A stretch of DNA of 62,474 nucleotides, taken from Mycobacteriales bacterium. GTDB taxonomy: Bacteria; Actinomycetota; Actinomycetes; Mycobacteriales; SCTD01. The first letter of the stretch is position 1. Every line of letters begins with the position of its first letter. Below the pieces are notes generated by a model that saw only the letters and a list, made by a program, of their open reading frames with translations, was not told where the DNA came from and made no database searches. The translations under genes were made by a program, and so were the position numbers. Shown piece by piece: positions 1-8,328 of this stretch. The stretch lies in NCBI GenBank assembly GCA_040902655.1, contig JBBDWV010000032.1, positions 1 through 62,474 of the forward strand, written 5' to 3'.

Positions 1-196
1 CAGATGCCGCTCCGGAGACATGTGTGCTGTCGGGGGTGTTGCAGCACAGGTCAAGAATCCAGAAATGTTGACCTGTGGTGTACACCCCCGTGCGGCGCAC
101 ATCGACGCGCGAGTGGCTCTGGTCGGCCGGGCCGTTGGCAGCCGGTGTCCTTGACAGCCGTCGACAGGCCCCCGCCCCACCTCGTGCTACGGAGCA

Positions 197-484
197 CTAG
201 CACTCCAGGTCGGCCAGCGCGGCGCGCAGTAGCTGCAGGCCGTTGCGGGCCAGCGCGTCGGCTTCGCCCGGCTCGACCTCGAGCTCCATCGCGGCACCGA
301 CCGGGCCCTCGGCGTAGCCGTGTGCGGCGACGACCGCGGCCCGCTCGGCGGGCGGCAGAGCGGCCAGTGCCGCCTCAAGCCGGTCGAGCACCTCGGGATG
401 GCTGGCGGTCGGTTCGGCCGCGGCCACCGCCTCGACGAGGTGCGACGGCAGAGGCCGGCAGCGGGGTGGACGCTCGCTGGTCAC
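197..484 (-). CDS. small sigma region 4-like hypothetical protein
   Basis: A 95-residue acidic, helical protein. The stretch LEAALAALPPAERAAVVAAH resembles the start of sigma-70 region 4 (leucine-rich helix, then LPPAERA), but no recognition helix follows and no region 2 is present. It could be a degenerate ECF-sigma-like protein or a small regulatory protein. It stands alone on the minus strand, with no gene in the first 196 bases or in the 249 bases before the next gene. Function is unknown; the sigma resemblance is inference. Confidence 0.55.
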   Translation of the reverse strand: MTSERPPRCRPLPSHLVEAVAAAEPTASHPEVLDRLEAALAALPPAERAAVVAAHGYAEGPVGAAMELEVEPGEADALARNGLQLLRAALADLEC

Positions 485-733
485 GCGACTCCTCGACTGG
501 CTGGGTCCGGGCGGGCTCGTGTCCGGGCGGGCGGGGGCCCGGGCGGGTCCCTGGAGAACAAGTCAGCCGCCCCGGTCGCCCGGAGCGGCTGCCTTGCGCC
601 TTCCCGTCAGGTCGCCTCACGGCGGTGTGTCGCTCTTGGCGACTGTGTTGGGACCGGGGGCCATGTATCGGGTCGGCACTGACAGTCAACCGCACGATCG
701 GCCGGACGATTCCCCCGGTCGGGTGCACCAGTC

Positions 734-1432
734 CTAGTTCTCCGGAGCCGACACCGAGTCGTCCGGAGCCGACGCGGGTGCCGCAGCCGGCTCCGGCGCA
801 GCGACCTGCCCCGGTGCCGGCTGGGGCGCGGCCGGCGTGACCTGCTCTGGTGCGGCCGGCGCGGGTGCGGCCTGTTCCGGTGCGGGCGTGGCTGGAGTGG
901 AACCCGAGACGTCGCTCCCGCCCGCGGCCGGCACGACGGCCCCGACCGGGACGTCCTCACCGGCCGGGCCGGGCGCCGCCGTGACGGGCGCACTCTCCCC
1001 CTGGCCCGGTCGCCGCTGACCGCGACCGCCGGCCTGCCGCTCGCCGGGCTCACCCGCCGGCCGGGAGTCCGGACGGGGGCGCCCACGGCGGGACTTGCGG
1101 CCCTCGCCCGGCGCGCTGGGCGCACCTTGCCGCGACGCGACCTGCGGCGCACGCCGGCCCGGCCCGCCCATGTCCATGGCGCCGGCCAGCCCGTACTCCT
1201 GGACGAGCAGTTCCATCTTGGCCTGCTCGGCCGGATCGGCATTCTCGGCCTTGCTGTGCGCCAGGTCGCGCAGGGCGTCCAGGCGCTGGCGGCGTCGACC
1301 CGGGTCGTCCGAGGAGTGGGTCAGCAGGACGGCGTGGGCCATGCAGGCCGCGGTGCCCGCCACGGAGGTGGCGGCCTCGCGAACCAGGGCGAGGTCGGCG
1401 ATGCAGGGGGCACAGTACGAGAGAGAGGTCAC
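734..1432 (-). CDS. hypothetical protein with CxxC N-terminus and Pro/Ala-rich tail
   Basis: A 232-residue protein starting at GTG. Residues 1-90 look folded and helical and carry an early CAPC motif. From about residue 95 the sequence becomes basic and low-complexity (RRGRPRP, GGRGQRR), then a long Pro/Ala/Gln tail (PAPEQAAPAPAAPEQ). The basic part resembles RNA-binding tails. It starts 18 bases after the stop of the DEAD-box helicase on the same strand, so co-transcription and an RNA-related role are plausible but not shown. Family not recognised. Confidence 0.7.
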   Translation of the reverse strand: MTSLSYCAPCIADLALVREAATSVAGTAACMAHAVLLTHSSDDPGRRRQRLDALRDLAHSKAENADPAEQAKMELLVQEYGLAGAMDMGGPGRRAPQVASRQGAPSAPGEGRKSRRGRPRPDSRPAGEPGERQAGGRGQRRPGQGESAPVTAAPGPAGEDVPVGAVVPAAGGSDVSGSTPATPAPEQAAPAPAAPEQVTPAAPQPAPGQVAAPEPAAAPASAPDDSVSAPEN

Positions 1433-1450
1433 CGGAGCACGGTAGCCGTC

Positions 1451-3163
1451 TCAGCCCGGGCCCCGGCCGCGGTCCAGGCGCACCGTCGCCTTGCGGCCCT
1501 TGATCTGCGTCGCGCGCAGCGCCTGGACGACCTCGCCCGCGGCGGCCTCGGGGATCTCCACCAGGGAGAAGCGGTCCGCGATCTCGATGGCGCCGATGTC
1601 CCGGCCGCTCAGGCTGGACTCGCCGGTGATCGCACCGACCAGGTCCTGCGGCCGCACACCCGCCGCGCGGCCGAGCCCGACGAACAGCCGGGTGTTGTCG
1701 GTCCGGGCCTTGCGCACGGGGCGCTCCGCAGCGGGGCGTCCGCGACCTGCGACCGGGCCCGGTGACGCCGCTGGGGCCGGTCGCGGCGCCACCGCCGGGA
1801 TGTCCTCGTCGTCCTCGCCGGCAGGTCCCGTCGTCGTCTCGTGCGCCAGCTTGACCGCCGCCAGCGCCACCTGCACCACGTCGAACTCGTCGGTCAGGGC
1901 GTCCAGCACGACCGAGTAACCGTCCAGGTCGTCCTCGATCAAAGCCTCGTGCAGCGCCGCCCGGGTGAGCTCCAGCCGGCGCGCGCGCAGGTCGGCGACC
2001 GTCGGCACCTTCTCGACCACGATCCGCTGTCCGGTGACCCGCTCGATCGTCTTGAGCATCCGGTGCTCGCGCGGTTCGGCCAGCGTGATGGCCATGCCCT
2101 CCCGCCCCGCCCGGCCGACCCGGCCGATGCGGTGGACATACGCCTCCGGGGTCGACGGCACGTTGTAGTTCACGACGTGCGTCAGGTGCTCGACGTCCAG
2201 CCCGCGGGCAGCGACGTCGGTGGCGATCAGCAGGTCGGCGGTGCGGCTGCGTAGCCGGCCCATGACCTTGTCGCGCTGCTCCTGGCCGAGTCCCCCGTGC
2301 AGCGCCTCCGCGCGGTAGCCCCGGCCGTTGAGCGTCTCCGTCAGCGCGTCGACCTCCTCCCTCGTACGGCAGAAGACGATCGCGGCCTCGGGCGACTCGA
2401 CGTCCAGCACCCGGCCGAGGGCAGCCGGCTTGTGCGGGCGCGCGACGACGTACGCGCTCTGCCGCACCTTGGGCGCCTCCCCCGCCTGCGCCTGCTCGCG
2501 GTGGATCTCGATGCGCACCGGGTCGCGAAGGTGGCGTCGGGCGATCCGGTCGACGCGCGACGGCATGGTGGCCGAGAACAACACCGTCTGGCGGCCGGCA
2601 GGGGTGTCCTCCAGGATCGCCTCGATGTCGTCGGCGAAGCCCATGTCCAGCATCTCGTCCGCCTCGTCGAGCACCACGGTGAGCAGCTCGGACAGGTCGA
2701 GGGTGCCGCGGGTGATGTGGTCGGTCACCCGGCCGGGGGTGCCGACCACGATGTCGACGCCTCGCTCGAGCTCGCGAAGCTGCCGGCCGATCGGCTGGCC
2801 GCCGTACACAGGCAGCACCCGGGCCCCGGCACCCGGCCCGAAAAGGTCCCTGCCGTAGCGATGGACGGCCTCGCTGACCTGCATCGCCAGCTCACGGGTC
2901 GGAGCGAGCACCAGGGAGACCGGCGCGCCGCCGCCGCGTCCGCCACGCCGCTCCAGTCGCTGGAGCAGCGGCAGAGCGAACGCCGCGGTCTTGCCGGTAC
3001 CGGTGGCGGCCTGACCCAGCAGGTCACGCCCCTCGAGCAGCGGCGGGATCGCCTCCCGCTGAATCGGCGTCGGCTCCTCGTAACCCAGCGCGGTCAGTGC
3101 GGCGAGCAGCTCGGCGCGCAGCGCCAGGTCGGCGAAGCTCGCCGGCTCGTTCGCCGTCGCCAT
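1451..3163 (-). CDS. deaD: DEAD/DEAH-box ATP-dependent RNA helicase (DeaD/CsdA type)
   Basis: A cytoplasmic RNA helicase of 570 residues. Visible motifs in order: Q motif (GYEEPTPIQ, about 27-36), Walker A AATGTGKT (about 53), PTRELA, TPGR, DEAD (LDEADEML), SAT, then the second RecA domain ending in HRIGRVGRAGR. The C-terminus after a Pro/Ala linker (TRLFVGLGRAAGV onward) matches the DbpA/CsdA RNA-binding domain. ATG at 3163 is chosen because AAGGA stands just upstream; the open frame continues upstream but overlaps the divergent phosphatase gene. Family knowledge points to ribosome assembly and cold or stress RNA remodelling. Confidence 0.93.
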   Translation of the reverse strand: MATANEPASFADLALRAELLAALTALGYEEPTPIQREAIPPLLEGRDLLGQAATGTGKTAAFALPLLQRLERRGGRGGGAPVSLVLAPTRELAMQVSEAVHRYGRDLFGPGAGARVLPVYGGQPIGRQLRELERGVDIVVGTPGRVTDHITRGTLDLSELLTVVLDEADEMLDMGFADDIEAILEDTPAGRQTVLFSATMPSRVDRIARRHLRDPVRIEIHREQAQAGEAPKVRQSAYVVARPHKPAALGRVLDVESPEAAIVFCRTREEVDALTETLNGRGYRAEALHGGLGQEQRDKVMGRLRSRTADLLIATDVAARGLDVEHLTHVVNYNVPSTPEAYVHRIGRVGRAGREGMAITLAEPREHRMLKTIERVTGQRIVVEKVPTVADLRARRLELTRAALHEALIEDDLDGYSVVLDALTDEFDVVQVALAAVKLAHETTTGPAGEDDEDIPAVAPRPAPAASPGPVAGRGRPAAERPVRKARTDNTRLFVGLGRAAGVRPQDLVGAITGESSLSGRDIGAIEIADRFSLVEIPEAAAGEVVQALRATQIKGRKATVRLDRGRGPG

Positions 3164-3322
3164 AGGTTCCTTTCGTACATCAGCTCGCGTGATCAGCTCC
3201 CCAGCCTTGCGCACCGTCCCCCGGCGGCCCGCGCCGGTCCCCGCGGTGCAATGCTGGCGGGGGCGCGAACAGGGACGTGCCCGCTGGGCCGGTCCGTGCG
3301 CCGGAGGCGGGAAGGACGGGGC

Positions 3323-5095
3323 GTGGACTACGCAGCGCTGTTCGCCGCCCTTCCCACGCCGTATCTCGTCCTGACGCCCGACCTGGTCATCGCCGAGGCC
3401 AACGACGCCTATCTCGCCGCCGTCGGGCGCACCCGCGAGGACCTCGTCGGCCGCCCGGTCTTCGAGGCCTTCCCGCCGAGGCCGGACGCCCTGGACGACA
3501 GCGGGGTCTCGCGGGTCCAGGTCTCCTTCGAGCGGGCCCGCGACACCGGTCGGCCGGACACCATGCCCATCCAGAAGTACGACATCCCGGACACCGGGAC
3601 CGGTGAGTTCGTCGAGCGCTTCTGGTCGCTGATCAGCGTTCCGGTGCTGGACGAGCAGGGCCGCACCGTCCTGGTGGTGCAGCGGGCCGAGGACGTCACC
3701 GACTACATCCGCGAGCGCGAGCGCGGTGCGGCCGAGCGCGAACGCGGGGAGGCCTGGCGACGCAAGGTCGAGGAGATCGAGACCCACCTGTTCGCGCGCG
3801 GGCAGGAGCTGTCCGCCGCCGTGCGGGCCCGCGAGATCGCCAGCCGGCGAATCGCCAGCCTGGCAGAGGTGGCGGTCCAGCTCAGCACGGCACAGACCGT
3901 GGAGGACCTGGCGACGGTGATCGTCGAGCGTGGTCTGGTCGCCCTGGGCGCCGACGGCGGTGCCGTCGCCGTACGCGTAGGCGACGTCCTGCAGCTGGCC
4001 ATCACCGCCTCGCTCGGCGTCCGGACGCAGGTCGACTACGCGGAGCTGCCACTGGACGGCCCGCTGCCCGTCTCGGTCGCCGCCGCGACCGGGGAGCGGA
4101 TCCTGCTGCCGGACGCCGAGGCGCTGCTCGCCTGGGGCCCGGGCACGCCGGAGGTCCTGGAGGCCACCAGCTGTCAGGCCTGGGCCTGCCTGCCACTGCG
4201 CAGCGAGGACCGGCTGCTCGGCTCGCTCAGCGTCGGCTGGCGGGAGCCGCGGACGTTCCCGCCCGAGGAGCTGGAGGTGCTGGAGGCGCTCGGGGCGCAG
4301 TGCGCGCAGGGCCTGGAGCGCATCCAGACCCGCTCGGCCGAGCGCAGCGCCGCCGCCGCCACCCGGCGGATGTCGGAGACGCTGCAGCGCAGCCTGCTCA
4401 CCGAACCGCCGCAACCGCCCCAGCTGCAGATCGCGGTCCGCTACCGCCCGGCCGTGCGGGACGCGCAGATCGGCGGCGACTGGTACGACGCGTTCGTCAC
4501 CTCCGACGGGTCCACCTCGGTGGTCGTCGGCGACGTGGCCGGGCACGACCGGGACGCGGCCGCCGCCATGGGCCAGATCCGCAACCTGCTCCGGGGCATC
4601 GCCTACACCATCGGCAAGCCTCCGGCGGCGGTCCTGTCCGCGCTGGACCGTGCGCTGCGCGACCTGGCGGTCGACTCGCTGGCCACGGCGGTGCTGGCGC
4701 GGATCGAAGGCGACGGTCCACGGCGGGTGCTCCGCTGGTCCAACGCCGGCCACCCGCCCCCACTCCTGGTGCAGCCCGACGGCGCCGTGCACGTCCTGCG
4801 TACCCCGGCCGACCTGCTGCTCGGCCTGGACGCCGACACCGTGCGGCGCGACCACCAGCGTGACATCGAGCCGGGTGCGACCGTGCTGATCTACACCGAC
4901 GGCCTCGTGGAGCGTCGCCACACCGACCTCGACGAGGGTGTGCACCAGCTGGCGGAGGTGGTCCAGGAGCTCGCGGGCGAGGAGCTCGAGGCGTTGTGCG
5001 ACGCCCTGCTCGAGCGGCTCGGGTCGCCGGCCGAGGATGACATCGCGCTGCTCGCCCTACGGGTCCACCCGGCGCCTGCACCGGAGCCGGCGTGA
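3323..5095 (+). CDS. PAS-GAF-SpoIIE (PP2C) protein serine phosphatase
   Basis: A 590-residue regulatory phosphatase. An N-terminal PAS domain (about 1-115, LVIAEANDAYLAAVGR) is followed by a charged coiled coil (about 120-175), a GAF domain (about 180-320) and a SpoIIE/PP2C domain (about 350-580). The PP2C metal-binding Asp is visible in IGGDWYDAF, with VVGDVAGHD and a terminal EDDIALLALR. GTG at 3323 follows GGAAGGAC. Enzymes of this type dephosphorylate anti-anti-sigma factors in partner-switching systems. Its stop overlaps the start of a HATPase kinase gene, which supports a phosphatase/kinase module; no STAS antagonist is in the window. Confidence 0.92.
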   Translation: MDYAALFAALPTPYLVLTPDLVIAEANDAYLAAVGRTREDLVGRPVFEAFPPRPDALDDSGVSRVQVSFERARDTGRPDTMPIQKYDIPDTGTGEFVERFWSLISVPVLDEQGRTVLVVQRAEDVTDYIRERERGAAERERGEAWRRKVEEIETHLFARGQELSAAVRAREIASRRIASLAEVAVQLSTAQTVEDLATVIVERGLVALGADGGAVAVRVGDVLQLAITASLGVRTQVDYAELPLDGPLPVSVAAATGERILLPDAEALLAWGPGTPEVLEATSCQAWACLPLRSEDRLLGSLSVGWREPRTFPPEELEVLEALGAQCAQGLERIQTRSAERSAAAATRRMSETLQRSLLTEPPQPPQLQIAVRYRPAVRDAQIGGDWYDAFVTSDGSTSVVVGDVAGHDRDAAAAMGQIRNLLRGIAYTIGKPPAAVLSALDRALRDLAVDSLATAVLARIEGDGPRRVLRWSNAGHPPPLLVQPDGAVHVLRTPADLLLGLDADTVRRDHQRDIEPGATVLIYTDGLVERRHTDLDEGVHQLAEVVQELAGEELEALCDALLERLGSPAEDDIALLALRVHPAPAPEPA

Positions 5096-5487
5096 GCGCC
5101 GGCGGGGCGGACCGCGACGGCGCCGAGCTGGTCCTGCCACCGGTGCCTGGTTCGGTGCACTCGGCCCGGCGCTTCGTCCTGGCGCGGTGCCGGCAGCTGG
5201 TGGTGGACCCCGGAACCGCCGAGGACCTCGTCCTGCTCACCAGCGAGGTCGTGACCAACGCGATCATCCATGGGCGCAGCGAGGTCCGGCTGCGCGTGCT
5301 CGCCGGGCAGGGCCGCTTGCGGATCGAGGTCGCGGACGAGAATTCCCGCCACCCGCAACTGCCCGGTGAGGACGCCGATGCGCTGGACGGTCGGGGCGTG
5401 CGCATTCTCGACGAGCTGGCCGCCCGCTGGGGCGTGCGCGACGAGCGCTACGGCAAGACGGTGTGGTTCGAGCTGCGGTCGGGCTGA
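5092..5487 (+). CDS. RsbW-like anti-sigma ATP-binding protein (HATPase_c)
   Basis: A 131-residue single-domain GHKL ATPase. The N box is visible in LLTSEVVTNAIIHG and the G1-type region in IEVADENSRHP, with a later GRGVRILDELAARWG. These small kinases phosphorylate STAS anti-sigma antagonists or bind sigma factors. The GTG start overlaps the TGA of the SpoIIE phosphatase by four bases, so translation is probably coupled and the two act in one switch. The target sigma factor is not encoded nearby. Confidence 0.9.
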   Translation: MSAGGADRDGAELVLPPVPGSVHSARRFVLARCRQLVVDPGTAEDLVLLTSEVVTNAIIHGRSEVRLRVLAGQGRLRIEVADENSRHPQLPGEDADALDGRGVRILDELAARWGVRDERYGKTVWFELRSG

Positions 5488-5493
5488 GGGATC

Positions 5494-6294
5494 TCACCGG
5501 TAGGCGACGCGGACCCGGCCGCCGTGGCTGTCGAGGCGCACGACCCGTCCGGAGCCGGGCCTGCTGTCGACCTCCACCCGGCTTTGTCCGCCGACGACCG
5601 AGGACTGCACGTCGTAGCCACCCTCGACCCGGGGGAGCAGCACGTCGACGCCGCCGCCCCGCGCCTCGATCTCCACCCTGCGGGGCGGGCTGGCGACGTC
5701 CACCCGGACCCGGCCGCCTCGGGAGTCGACCGAGATTTGCTGTGCGGTCAGCTGTTCTGCACGCAGGCTGCCCCCGCGGAGCTCGACCTCGACGCGACCG
5801 GAGATCCTGGTGACCCGCACTTGTCCGCCGGACGCGGAGATCCGCACGTCGTGCGCGTCGCGGACGTCGACCGCTGCCCCATGCGACGCCACCTCGAGCG
5901 GGCCGTCCAGGTCGGTGACGTCGACCCCGCCCCCGCGGATCTGCACCGACGTCCCGCGCGGCACCTCCACGAGCAGCTCGACCCGGCACTGCAACAGGTG
6001 CCCTGCGGGACAGCGGGTACGGAGGTCGGTACGCCCGCCGCCACTGACGACCTCGACCGCCGGACGGCCGAATGCCCAGCGCAGCCGGGAGGTGATCCGC
6101 AGGTCGGTCCGGTCGGCGCCCCGCACGACGACGCGTCCGGCACTGCGGATCCCGACCTCGGCGGTCGCCACGACGACCCGGTGCTCCACCGCCTCCTGCC
6201 GAGCGACGAGGGCGGCCGTGCCGGTGATCCCGGCCGTCAGCAGCAGCGCCGTCAGCACCGAGCCCAGGGCCAGCAGCCCACCGCGACCGGTCAT
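5494..6294 (-). CDS. membrane-anchored DUF4097-like beta-helical protein
   Basis: A 266-residue protein with one N-terminal membrane segment (about 5-32). The rest is short repeating beta strands rich in RGGxVxV and SGGxVRV, typical of DUF4097/DUF4098 'putative adhesin' domains, which fold as a stacked beta structure outside the membrane. ATG at 6294 overlaps the stop of the response regulator gene by four bases. It is therefore the last gene of the kinase-regulator operon and may be an envelope-stress output or sensor accessory. That role is inferred from position only. Confidence 0.8.
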   Translation of the reverse strand: MTGRGGLLALGSVLTALLLTAGITGTAALVARQEAVEHRVVVATAEVGIRSAGRVVVRGADRTDLRITSRLRWAFGRPAVEVVSGGGRTDLRTRCPAGHLLQCRVELLVEVPRGTSVQIRGGGVDVTDLDGPLEVASHGAAVDVRDAHDVRISASGGQVRVTRISGRVEVELRGGSLRAEQLTAQQISVDSRGGRVRVDVASPPRRVEIEARGGGVDVLLPRVEGGYDVQSSVVGGQSRVEVDSRPGSGRVVRLDSHGGRVRVAYR

Positions 6295-6941
6295 GTGGCA
6301 GCTCCCAGCCAGCGCAGCACCGCGAGCACCCGGCGGTGGTCGGTGTCGGCCGGAGCCAGCCGCAGCTTGCCGAAGATCCCCGCCACGTGCTTCTCAACCG
6401 CCCCGGGAGTGACGACGAGTGCCTCCGCGATGCCGCTGTTGCTGCGGCCCTCCGCCATCAGCCGCAGGACGTCGTGCTCCCGTGGCGTGAGCTGTCCGAG
6501 CGGGTTCTCGCGACGGCCGCGCAGGAGCAGCTGGGAGACGACCTCCGGGTCCAGCGCGGTGCCCCCCGCGGCCACTCGGCGCAGCGCCGCCACGAAGCCG
6601 CCGACGTCGGCCACCCGGTCCTTGAGCAGGTAGCCCACCCCGCGGGTGTCCGACGCGATCAGGTCGGCGGCGTAGTGCTCCTCGACGTACTGGCTCAGCA
6701 GCAGGACCGGCAGCGGCGGCGTGTTGCTGCGCAGGGCGACCGCTGCCCGTACCCCCTCGTCGGTCCAGGTCGGCGGCATCCGCACGTCGACCACCGCCGC
6801 GTCCGGCGCGTGCTGGTCCACGGCACGCAGCAGCGCCTCGGCGTCCGGCACGGCGGCGACGACCTCCATACGCGCGTCGGCGAGCAGGTGCACCAGCCCC
6901 TCACGCAGCAGCACCGAATCCTCCGCGATCACGATCCGCAC
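6291..6941 (-). CDS. NarL/FixJ-family response regulator
   Basis: A 216-residue two-component regulator. The receiver domain spans about 1-120, with the acidic pair in VIAEDS, phospho-acceptor Asp in VVDVRMPP and the Lys in LLKDRV. A LuxR-type HTH spans about 150-210 (LTPREHDVLRLMAEG, then AVEKHVAGIFGKL). GTG at 6941 overlaps the kinase gene by 13 bases. It most likely controls its own operon and the divergently transcribed MMPL exporter across the 164-base gap at 8165-8328. Confidence 0.93.
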   Translation of the reverse strand: MRIVIAEDSVLLREGLVHLLADARMEVVAAVPDAEALLRAVDQHAPDAAVVDVRMPPTWTDEGVRAAVALRSNTPPLPVLLLSQYVEEHYAADLIASDTRGVGYLLKDRVADVGGFVAALRRVAAGGTALDPEVVSQLLLRGRRENPLGQLTPREHDVLRLMAEGRSNSGIAEALVVTPGAVEKHVAGIFGKLRLAPADTDHRRVLAVLRWLGAAT

Positions 6942-8164
6942 GGGAGCACCGCCTCGATCCGGGTGCCGGAGCCCGGCGGGCTGTCGACGCGCAGCACGCC
7001 GTCGACCGCCGCCACGCGTCGTTGCAGACCGGCCAGTCCGCCGTCCGGGTGCAGCACCGCTCCGCCCGGTCCGTCGTCGGCGACCAGCACCCGAAGGCTC
7101 GGCCCGTCCCGCTGGACGTCGACCCGCACCGCCGAGCCACCGCCGTGCTTGACCGCGTTCGTCAGCGCTTCGGACACCACGAAGTACGCCGCCGCCTCGA
7201 CGGCGCGCGGCGGCCGCGCAGGGACCTCCACACGCAGGTCGACGTCCACCGGCAGTCGCGCGGCCAACGGTGGAAGAGCGGCCCCCAGCCCCCGGTCGGT
7301 CAGCACGCTGGGATGGATGCCGCGAACCAGGTCGCGCAGGTCGGCCAGCGCGTGCTTGGCCTCCTCGTGCGCCGAGTCCAGCAGCGCCCGGACCGCCGCC
7401 GGGTCGTCGTCCAGCTTGGCCCGCGCCATGCCCAGGTCCAGCGCCACCCGCACCAGCCGGGGCTGCGCACCGTCGTGCAGGTCCCGCTCGATCCGTCGCC
7501 GTTCGGCGTCGGCCGCGTCGAGGACACCGGCGCGGCTGACCTCGAGGTCCTCCACCCTGGCGGTCAGCTGCTGCCGGTCCGGCCGTCCGGTCAGCGCGCG
7601 CAGCAGGGCGACCTGCAGGCAGGCGGTGCCGCGGGCGAGCCACGGTGCGGCCAGCAGGATCGCGATGCCGACCAGCGTGGCGAGGGCCACCGACGGCGCA
7701 CCGCCGAGCCGGAGCGTGTCGTCCGGCGGGAGCAGCGCGGCGTACGCAGGAAGTGCCGTCAACGTCAGCCCGACCGACCAGGCGCCCACCACGACGGCGG
7801 CCGACAGGACGTTCGTCGGCAGCAGCAGCAGCGCGTAGCACAGCGCCCGCCAGGCGGCGGCACTGCGCAGATCGGGCAGCAGGCGCCCGCGCGGCTGCCG
7901 TGGGGCCGGCTCGATCACCTCACGCAGGACCAGCCGGGCACGGAGCACGTCGCCGGCCGCGACCAGCCACGCCACCCGCAGCGCGCACCACAGCGGAAGC
8001 AGCCCGAGCAGCGCGAGCGGGAGCAGCCCGACCGTCAGCGCCAGCAGGACCAGCAGCACGGGGGCACTCAGCAGTGCCCACGGCAGGCCGAGCACGACGT
8101 GCACCGTCGCCGTCCACGCCGCTGCGCTCCCGGGGGCGCGGAGCAGATCGGTGGGTGAGGGCAC
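6929..8164 (-). CDS. NarL-type sensor histidine kinase
   Basis: A 411-residue membrane kinase. Two long hydrophobic blocks (about 20-75 and 110-200) give four or more membrane segments with little extracytoplasmic sequence, so it probably senses membrane state. HisKA_3 is visible as ERRRIERDLHDGAQ, with the phospho-acceptor His in DLHDG. The HATPase_c domain carries EALTNAVKHGGG and VADDGPGG. GTG at 8164 is the last start before the divergent intergenic region. Cognate partner of the overlapping response regulator. Confidence 0.92.
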   Translation of the reverse strand: MPSPTDLLRAPGSAAAWTATVHVVLGLPWALLSAPVLLVLLALTVGLLPLALLGLLPLWCALRVAWLVAAGDVLRARLVLREVIEPAPRQPRGRLLPDLRSAAAWRALCYALLLLPTNVLSAAVVVGAWSVGLTLTALPAYAALLPPDDTLRLGGAPSVALATLVGIAILLAAPWLARGTACLQVALLRALTGRPDRQQLTARVEDLEVSRAGVLDAADAERRRIERDLHDGAQPRLVRVALDLGMARAKLDDDPAAVRALLDSAHEEAKHALADLRDLVRGIHPSVLTDRGLGAALPPLAARLPVDVDLRVEVPARPPRAVEAAAYFVVSEALTNAVKHGGGSAVRVDVQRDGPSLRVLVADDGPGGAVLHPDGGLAGLQRRVAAVDGVLRVDSPPGSGTRIEAVLPCGS

Positions 8165-8328
8165 GAGGCGGACGCTAGGCGCTGACGGGTCCAGGCGGAA
8201 CCAGGCTGCCACCCCGACGCAGCCGGGGGTTGTCCCCCGCCCGTTTCCGGGTGACCTCCGCAGAGACAACGCAGCCGGATATCGGCATCCTGCCCCGGTC
8301 AGACCGCTTGCGTCATGGAGGATCCGCC

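Noticed and set aside
4-840. A plus-strand open frame at the window start
   Set aside because: Arg/Pro/Ala-rich shadow with no motif, antisense to the small sigma-like gene.
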